A stretch of DNA of 12,286 bases from JAJPXC01 sp964520525. GTDB lineage: Bacteria; Bacteroidota; Bacteroidia; Bacteroidales; Muribaculaceae. Position 1 is the stretch's first letter; every line of letters begins with the position of its first letter. Below are positions 8,261-12,286 of the stretch, one piece after another. Below the pieces are notes generated by a model. The model had not been told where the DNA came from and ran no database searches. It saw only the letters and a list, made by a program, of their open reading frames with translations. A program made the position numbers and the translations under genes. The stretch spans positions 1 to 12,286 of the forward strand of contig CAZFNR010000034.1 in NCBI GenBank assembly GCA_964520525.1, written 5' to 3'.

Positions 8261-9784
8261 ATGTTAACACCTCAAGATCTCGAACAGCTATCCCAAAAAG
8301 GGATTACAATTGAAAAACTACAATCACAACTCGACAAATTTCAAAGCGGATTCCCGTATATGCGCATAAAATCGTCGGCAGTGGTAGGAAACGGAATCAA
8401 GCGTTTATCGGCCGAAGAGGAGACGTCGGCCATAAATCGGTGGCGGCGTTATCTTGCCGACGGTGGCGATGTAATCAAGATGGTGCCCGCTTCCGGTGCC
8501 GCGTCGCGAATGTTCAAGGCGCTTTTCGCCTTTCTCGATGACGAGGCATCCGTGCCTCAGCCGGGGAGTCCTGTCGATGAGCTCATTAACAATATAGACC
8601 GGACACCCTTTAAAGCGGAGCTTGACGCCACTTTACAGCGCGTGACCGGCCGTTCGCTTGACGATTCCCTAAACGAAAAGCGTTATAAAGATATTATAGC
8701 GGCGCTAATCGGTAGCGACGGTATGAACTATGGTAATCTTCCCAAGGGGTTGCTTTCATTCCACACCTATGACGGCTCGCCGCGAACGCCGCTTGAGGAA
8801 CAATTGGTCGAGGGCGCGCAGACTGCGCGCAAAGCCGATGGTACTGTCCGCGTGCATTTCACGGTCTCGCCCGCCCATCATAAACTCTTTACCGAAAAGC
8901 TTACGGCCGTGACTCCTGTGATGGAAAAATCGCTTGGTGTGAAATACGATGTCACCCTCTCTGAGCAAAAACCGTCGACCGACACCATTGCCGCTAATTT
9001 AGACAATACCCCGTTCCGTGACGATGACGGAAATCTCGTGTTTCGCCCGGGAGGCCATGGAGCTTTGATTGAAAACCTAAACGATCTTGACGCATCGGTC
9101 GTTTTCCTTAAAAATATTGATAACGTCACAACCGATAGTCGACGGGCTGACACCGTTAAATACAAGGAAATCATTGCCGGTTATCTGATTGAGGTTCATG
9201 ACAAAATAGTCGGTTATCTCGGAATGCTCAACAGCGGTGACTATACTATCGACGAGTTGCGCGAGATGATTCGTTTCATGCATGACACGCTCAATATCCG
9301 CAATTCTGAAATGAAGTCGATGGAAGATGCCGAGTTGGCGCTCTATATCAAACGAAAACTTAACCGCCCCCTGCGAGTGTGCGGAATGGTTAAAAATGAG
9401 GGCGAACCCGGTGGTGGCCCCTACATTACTTACAACTCTGACGGAACCACGTCGCCACAGATTCTTGAGAGCAACCAGATAGACAAGGGTAATCCCGAGT
9501 ATATGGAAATGATGAAAGGTGCGACACATTTTAATCCGGTCGACCTTGTCTGCTACATAAAAGATGCCGATGGCAACAGATTTGACCTGCCCGCTTATGT
9601 GGATGCCCAAGCCGGTTTCATTTCATCGAAATCACTTCATGGCAAAGAGTTGAAAGCGATGGAACTTCCCGGACTATGGAACGGTGCTATGAGCGATTGG
9701 AACACAATCTTCATTGAGGTGCCAATCTCGACATTCAATCCGGTCAAGACTGTCAACGACCTACTGCGCCAGGCTCATCAGTAG
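8261..9784 (+). CDS. DUF4301 family protein, possible nucleotidyltransferase-like fold
   Basis: Full-length protein of 507 residues with no signal peptide or membrane segment, so probably cytoplasmic. It resembles the DUF4301 family, which is common in Bacteroidetes and has no established function as far as I know. Visible conserved blocks are VPASGAASRM (75-84), LPKGLLSFHTYDG (160-172), FRPGGHGALIENLNDL (261-276), KNIDNV (284-289) and KNEGEPGGGPY (378-388). Their order recalls UDP-sugar pyrophosphorylases of the UAP/UGPase type: an N-terminal glycine-rich loop, a PKG lysine, a PxGxGGL-like segment and a Val-Asp-Asn-like metal site. Nucleotidyl transfer to a sugar phosphate is therefore a reasonable hypothesis, not an assignment. 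The start at 8261 fits the promoter at 8219-8226; an ATG at 8236 is out of frame. Transcribed divergently from the tricorn gene and ended by the hairpin at 9796-9844. Confidence 0.85.
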   Translation: MLTPQDLEQLSQKGITIEKLQSQLDKFQSGFPYMRIKSSAVVGNGIKRLSAEEETSAINRWRRYLADGGDVIKMVPASGAASRMFKALFAFLDDEASVPQPGSPVDELINNIDRTPFKAELDATLQRVTGRSLDDSLNEKRYKDIIAALIGSDGMNYGNLPKGLLSFHTYDGSPRTPLEEQLVEGAQTARKADGTVRVHFTVSPAHHKLFTEKLTAVTPVMEKSLGVKYDVTLSEQKPSTDTIAANLDNTPFRDDDGNLVFRPGGHGALIENLNDLDASVVFLKNIDNVTTDSRRADTVKYKEIIAGYLIEVHDKIVGYLGMLNSGDYTIDELREMIRFMHDTLNIRNSEMKSMEDAELALYIKRKLNRPLRVCGMVKNEGEPGGGPYITYNSDGTTSPQILESNQIDKGNPEYMEMMKGATHFNPVDLVCYIKDADGNRFDLPAYVDAQAGFISSKSLHGKELKAMELPGLWNGAMSDWNTIFIEVPISTFNPVKTVNDLLRQAHQ

Positions 9785-9795
9785 CCTGATTGAAT

Positions 9796-9844
9796 ACCGA
9801 TTAACGCGAGTTTGAGACAGAAGCCATGACTCGCGTTAATCGGT
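9796..9844. terminator. Hairpin terminator between convergent genes
   Basis: A perfect 16-bp stem pairs 9796-9811 with 9829-9844 (ACCGATTAACGCGAGT and its complement) around a 17-base loop. It begins 11 bases after the DUF4301 stop and lies about 140 bases beyond the convergent MmcQ-family stop at 9983. The plus-side flank has a modest T-rich run (GTTGCTTTTCTC). It is best read as the DUF4301 terminator. The loop is longer than usual for an intrinsic terminator. Confidence 0.6.
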
Positions 9845-9901
9845 TAATTCGTTGCTTTTCTCACATCTCTTGCGGCATTTGTTTCGTTTGACATGGATAT
9901 A

Positions 9902-9924
9902 ATCGTTATGCTGTGGATAACGAT
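9902..9924. repeat. Small palindrome containing a perfect DnaA-box 9-mer
   Basis: ATCGTTAT (9902-9909) and ATAACGAT (9917-9924) form an 8-bp inverted repeat with a 7-base loop. Positions 9912-9920 read TTATCCACA on the minus strand, the consensus DnaA box. It lies in the 198-base gap between convergent genes. A short transcript-end hairpin is the simplest reading; a DnaA titration site is possible but unsupported by further boxes nearby. Confidence 0.4.
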
Positions 9925-9982
9925 ATAACAATTTGTCGTATTAGTCGGTTCGTCCCGTGACGGCTAAGTTTCGTGTGCGGAC

Positions 9983-10348
9983 TTATCGAACACTAAGCAA
10001 CTGGGGATATTGCTTTTTCGTTTTTAACGTCATCTTTTTCACCACTTCGCTGTAGCTGTGGCGTATGAGCGATTCAATAAGCTCTCTTGAGAGAGAGCCT
10101 TCCATGCTGAGTTGGTTCCAATATCGCTTGTTCCAATGCCACGCCGGTTCAATTTCGGCGTGATGCTCTCGAAGGCTCAAGGCGTAGTCGGGGTCGCATT
10201 TTAATGCGAAATAATTATGACCCGACAGGCCGACACACGCAAAAATCTTTCCGAGTATGCTGAATATCAGGCACTCCTCGCCGAATCTCATATCTTCCTC
10301 GGCTAAAGGCAATGAAAGGCAGTAATCTCTAAATTCCTCGATATTCAT
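9983..10348 (-). CDS. MmcQ/YjbR family protein
   Basis: Small soluble protein of 121 residues of the MmcQ/YjbR (CyaY-like fold) family, often annotated as DNA-binding. The cellular role is not established. Family features seen are the N-terminal helix NIEEFRDYCLSLPLAEE, the MRFGEECLIFSILGKIFACV strand region, FALKCDPDYALSLREHH, and the C-terminal HWNKRYWNQLSMEG and ELIESLIRHSYSEVVKKM segments. Length is typical of the family (about 115-125). It starts 16 bases after the Crp/Fnr stop on the same strand, so the two are very probably co-transcribed. There is no terminator hairpin immediately after its stop; the nearest lies at 9902-9924 and 9796-9844. Family assignment is confident; function is not. 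Confidence 0.88.
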   Translation of the reverse strand: MNIEEFRDYCLSLPLAEEDMRFGEECLIFSILGKIFACVGLSGHNYFALKCDPDYALSLREHHAEIEPAWHWNKRYWNQLSMEGSLSRELIESLIRHSYSEVVKKMTLKTKKQYPQLLSVR

Positions 10349-10364
10349 TCGGTAGCGGAGTGAA

Positions 10365-11054
10365 TTAATCTGTTGTGGCCGAGTTCAGGATTTCGAGAAG
10401 CTCTTGACGTGAATTTATGCGTATTTCGTTCTGGTCGTAGGTGATAATGCCGCGCTCGCGCATTGAATTAAGCGTGGCGAGAAATGATGTGCGTTGCACC
10501 CCGAATAACGAATAAAGGTCGCGCTGGCGGCAGGTCAAAGTGATGTCGTGGCCGCGACGTTGAGTCAAAGCCACAATCCAGAAAGCGATGCGCTCCTCGA
10601 GGTTTCCGGTGGTAACGGCGAGTATTCCTTGTGTGGCTTTTTGGGCGTTCATCGACAGCGTGTTGAGATAGTTGAACAGAAATATCTGGTCGATGTTGAG
10701 AATCTTCAGGTAATCGGCTTTTGATATTTGCAAAATCCCGGTAGGGGTGATAGCCGTCCCGGAGCATGGATAGGTGGTGGCGCTTCCAAATAGGAACTCA
10801 GGCGCAATGACATCGGGGGCGTCGAGCGTTTGCGTTACCTTGACTCGTCCGTCGTTGTTTGCCACACTGAAACGCGCTTGCCCCGAAATGATGAACTTGA
10901 TGTGAGAGCATGGCTCTCCGGCTGAAACTAACGTCTCGCCCGGAAGATATTTCAGGAAATGAAACTTAGCCATCCCCACGATTTCAGAGATGCGCTCTCG
11001 GCTGACCCCTTTGAACAGAGGAAGACCCAGCAGAATTTCATACATACTATCCAT
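10365..11054 (-). CDS. Crp/Fnr family transcriptional regulator
   Basis: Regulator of 229 residues with the usual two-domain layout. The cyclic-nucleotide-binding-like beta roll covers about 12-125 (LPLFKGVSRERISEIV, YLPGETLVSAGEP, IKFIISGQARFSV). A long dimerisation helix follows at about 122-146. The winged-helix DNA-binding domain spans about 152-222, with the helix-turn-helix around RQRDLYSLFGVQRTSFLATL (176-195). The phosphate-binding cassette reads APEFLFGSATTYPCSG and lacks the Gly-Glu and Arg-Ser/Thr residues that bind cAMP in E. coli Crp. There is no FNR-type N-terminal cysteine cluster, so the signal is unknown. M4 is an alternative start. It follows the transporter stop by 52 bases and precedes the MmcQ gene by 16; the 52-base gap shows no clear TAnnTTTG box, so read-through from the transporter promoter is plausible. 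Confidence 0.92.
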   Translation of the reverse strand: MDSMYEILLGLPLFKGVSRERISEIVGMAKFHFLKYLPGETLVSAGEPCSHIKFIISGQARFSVANNDGRVKVTQTLDAPDVIAPEFLFGSATTYPCSGTAITPTGILQISKADYLKILNIDQIFLFNYLNTLSMNAQKATQGILAVTTGNLEERIAFWIVALTQRRGHDITLTCRQRDLYSLFGVQRTSFLATLNSMRERGIITYDQNEIRINSRQELLEILNSATTD

Positions 11055-11106
11055 GACTACGTTTTTTTATACTTAAACACTCGGTTAAAGAAATTTGTTT
11101 TAAAAC

Positions 11107-12018
11107 TCACATTTCGCCTCGTTTAGCCTTAAAATAAAGTTGCAGTGAGTTAATTGTGTTTTGCCATGCGACATAAGCGGCGGGAGCCACCGATGAAATC
11201 GGGCTCAGGAATGTCAGAGCCATCCATATCGCCAATACGGTGTTTTTCTGACCAAGCCCTTGCGCACCGGCGATTTTGTCGCCACATTTGCGCCCTACTT
11301 TGCGCCCGATGTAGAATTGCAGGCAGCACACGATTCCTGATGTCATAGCGAGAGCAAACATTTCAGGGATATTCTCATGGTGGGCTATCATGTAGCTGAC
11401 GGCGCGACCGACGACGATGAATAGAGACACTGCCCAAATGTAGAACGACAAAGACTGGTGCGACGCAACCGCTTTATGGGCTTTAGGCATTGTCTTGAGC
11501 ATCAGAAACGCGAGAAGCAATGGGGTTACAATCAGCGGAAAGACGCTACGGAATATCTGCCAGAACACCGAAAAAAAGTTTAGCGCATCGCCATCCATCC
11601 CCATGAACGTGAACAGCGGGGGTGCGAGCAAGGCGACGCTCATGTTGCTGACAATGGAATAGGTGGCGACCCTCGTTATGCTGCCGCCCAGCATCCCCGT
11701 GATTACCGGGGCGGCGGTAGCCGTTGGGCAAAAGACGCATATAAAAGTCCCTTGGGCGACATCGGCGTTTATGGGCAATATTAGGAAATAAACTGCCAAT
11801 GAGCCGAGTAGCTGCACAAAAAGCAACCGGTAGGAGAGTCCGGTGATTTTAAAATCGCCCGGCTTGACTTTGCAAAAAGTGATGAGCAGCATCACAAAAA
11901 TCAGATAAGGGGCAACAGGCGCTATTATGTCGATGAAGTTGTGGAACACCGCGCCGCAAATCATGGCGATAGGCAGCATCCACGGTTTCAGTCGTTGGCG
12001 GAACATCGATATATTCAT
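11107..12018 (-). CDS. BASS/SBF family membrane transporter (bile acid:Na+ symporter-like)
   Basis: Inner-membrane protein of 303 residues with about nine or ten hydrophobic segments (roughly 12-28, 32-49, 62-82, 88-110, 118-138, 152-174, 190-210, 216-236 and 256-290). It resembles the bile acid:sodium symporter (SBF/BASS) family, members of which move organic anions. The two unwound crossover regions are recognisable: CPTATAAPVITGMLGGS (97-113) and GLGQKNTVLAIWMALTF (254-270), followed by AYVAWQNTINS. In characterised Na+-coupled members the second crossover reads E-x-G-x-Q-N. Here the aligned Glu is G254 and the Gln is K258, so Na+ coupling is doubtful. Substrate is unknown; 'bile acid' should not be taken literally. 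It is the first of three minus-strand genes, followed by the Crp/Fnr regulator. The start at 12018 lies only 4 bases from a -7-like box, so M5 (12006) or a leaderless mRNA is possible. Confidence 0.87.
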   Translation of the reverse strand: MNISMFRQRLKPWMLPIAMICGAVFHNFIDIIAPVAPYLIFVMLLITFCKVKPGDFKITGLSYRLLFVQLLGSLAVYFLILPINADVAQGTFICVFCPTATAAPVITGMLGGSITRVATYSIVSNMSVALLAPPLFTFMGMDGDALNFFSVFWQIFRSVFPLIVTPLLLAFLMLKTMPKAHKAVASHQSLSFYIWAVSLFIVVGRAVSYMIAHHENIPEMFALAMTSGIVCCLQFYIGRKVGRKCGDKIAGAQGLGQKNTVLAIWMALTFLSPISSVAPAAYVAWQNTINSLQLYFKAKRGEM

Positions 12019-12022
12019 GCCG

Positions 12023-12030
12023 CGAAGTTA
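12023..12030 (-). promoter_or_regulatory. Putative -7 element of the transporter gene
   Basis: TAACTTCG on the minus strand differs from TAnnTTTG by one base, as does the box at 243-250. No good -33 element is seen at 19-21 bases. Its end is 4 bases before the annotated ATG, which would give an essentially leaderless transcript. A weaker alternative, TGAGTTTG at 12093-12086, would give a leader of about 60 bases. Confidence 0.4.
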
Positions 12031-12155
12031 CGGTTAATATCCTATTGAGTGATTAACCACACAGCCCCATTTAACTTAATTTTTGCAAACTCATAAAAAA
12101 GTCTACACTTGCGTCGACATAAAGTTCCTTCAGATTTTTCACCCCATCTCACTAT

Positions 12156-12163
12156 TATATTTG
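12156..12163 (+). promoter_or_regulatory. TATATTTG -7-like element facing the right edge
   Basis: Perfect TAnnTTTG match, with a T-rich stretch (12135-12140) at a poor 15-17 base spacing and no true TTTG at 19-21. It would drive transcription rightward out of the window. The consensus is short and AT-rich, so this may be chance. Confidence 0.3.
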
Positions 12164-12183
12164 CAGTCAAATTTTACGAAGAC

Positions 12184-12204
12184 CGATTATTTGGAAAATA
12201 ATCG
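12184..12204. repeat. 9+9 palindrome abutting a -7 box (operator-like)
   Basis: CGATTATTT (12184-12192), a 3-base spacer GGA and AAATAATCG (12196-12204) form a perfect inverted repeat. It ends one base before the -7 box at 12206, so it covers the -30 to -10 part of that promoter, where a dimeric regulator could act. An operator role is inferred from position and symmetry only. Confidence 0.45.
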
Positions 12205-12205
12205 T

Positions 12206-12213
12206 TAACTTTG
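12206..12213 (+). promoter_or_regulatory. -7 promoter element facing a gene beyond the right edge
   Basis: TAACTTTG is a perfect TAnnTTTG element and is identical to the -7 boxes of the tRNA and tricorn promoters in this window. No TTTG lies 19-21 bases upstream; that space is taken by the palindrome 12184-12204. Transcription would start near 12220. A further TAGATTTG occurs at 12270-12277. No long open reading frame begins before the window ends. Confidence 0.5.
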
Positions 12214-12286
12214 TCTAATTGATGCGAACTACATCTGTAAATGACCATGAACTAACTACGCTGAATTTATAGATTTGAAACTTTCG

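Noticed and set aside
9826..9891. 21-codon reading frame beginning in the loop of the 9796-9844 hairpin
   Set aside because: No promoter box or coding signal is seen, and its start is within a likely terminator.
9785..9982. Replication origin near the DnaA box
   Set aside because: Only one perfect box is present, with no cluster, no strongly AT-rich unwinding region and no replication gene nearby.
11097..11106. GTTTTAAAAC, a perfect 10-base palindrome between the transporter and the Crp/Fnr gene
   Set aside because: It is short and AT-rich and directly abuts the transporter stop; with no promoter element next to it, chance is a sufficient explanation.
12222..12272. 16-codon reading frame just after the -7 box at 12206-12213
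   Set aside because: It could be a leader peptide, but short frames are common by chance and no downstream gene is visible to support attenuation.

Overview
The window looks like chromosomal DNA of a Bacteroidetes bacterium, most likely Bacteroidales and plausibly Muribaculaceae or a relative; the lineage is inferred from gene content and promoters. The evidence is promoter elements of the Bacteroides type (TTTG, 19-21 bases, TAnnTTTG), start codons without Shine-Dalgarno sequences, a DUF4301 gene, a large secreted tricorn-type protease and a GH3/serine-hydrolase fusion. Base composition and coding style look even throughout. I see no insertion sequence, phage gene, CRISPR array or other mobile element. 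Most of the window is ordinary core or lineage-typical genome, and no clear new defence or mobile system is visible.

Layout. (1) Positions 1-105: the 5' part of a tRNA-Arg(ACG) gene on the minus strand with its own promoter, cut by the window edge. (2) 220-4773, plus strand: a two-gene transcription unit encoding a secreted UshA-like 5'-nucleotidase/metallophosphoesterase and, 11 bases later, a 990-residue envelope protein that joins a NagZ-like GH3 hexosaminidase to a penicillin-binding-protein-like serine hydrolase. (3) 4828-4864: a strong hairpin separates this unit from the convergent gene. (4) 4886-8167, minus strand: a 1093-residue tricorn-type S41 protease with a signal peptide. (5) 8168-8260: a compact divergent promoter region. 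(6) 8261-9784, plus strand: a DUF4301 protein whose motifs resemble nucleotide-sugar pyrophosphorylases. (7) 9796-9924: a second hairpin between convergent genes, then a small palindrome containing a perfect DnaA-box 9-mer. (8) 12018-9983, minus strand: a BASS/SBF-type membrane transporter, a Crp/Fnr-family regulator and an MmcQ/YjbR-family protein, closely spaced and possibly co-transcribed. (9) 12019-12286: intergenic DNA with promoter-like elements, including a 9+9 palindrome abutting a perfect -7 box that points out of the window.

How the genes may work together. The two plus-strand genes at 278-4773 both encode exported hydrolases and fit scavenging of nucleotides and peptidoglycan fragments in the periplasm. 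The tricorn protease is also predicted to be exported and may degrade peptides there. The Crp/Fnr regulator lies directly downstream of the transporter and upstream of the MmcQ gene, so it may control them, but no binding site could be established. The points most worth a second look are the apparent replacement of Na+-site residues in the transporter (including a lysine), the pyrophosphorylase-like motif order in the DUF4301 protein, the Tyr-Ser-Cys motif in the fused serine hydrolase, and the operator-like palindrome at the right end.
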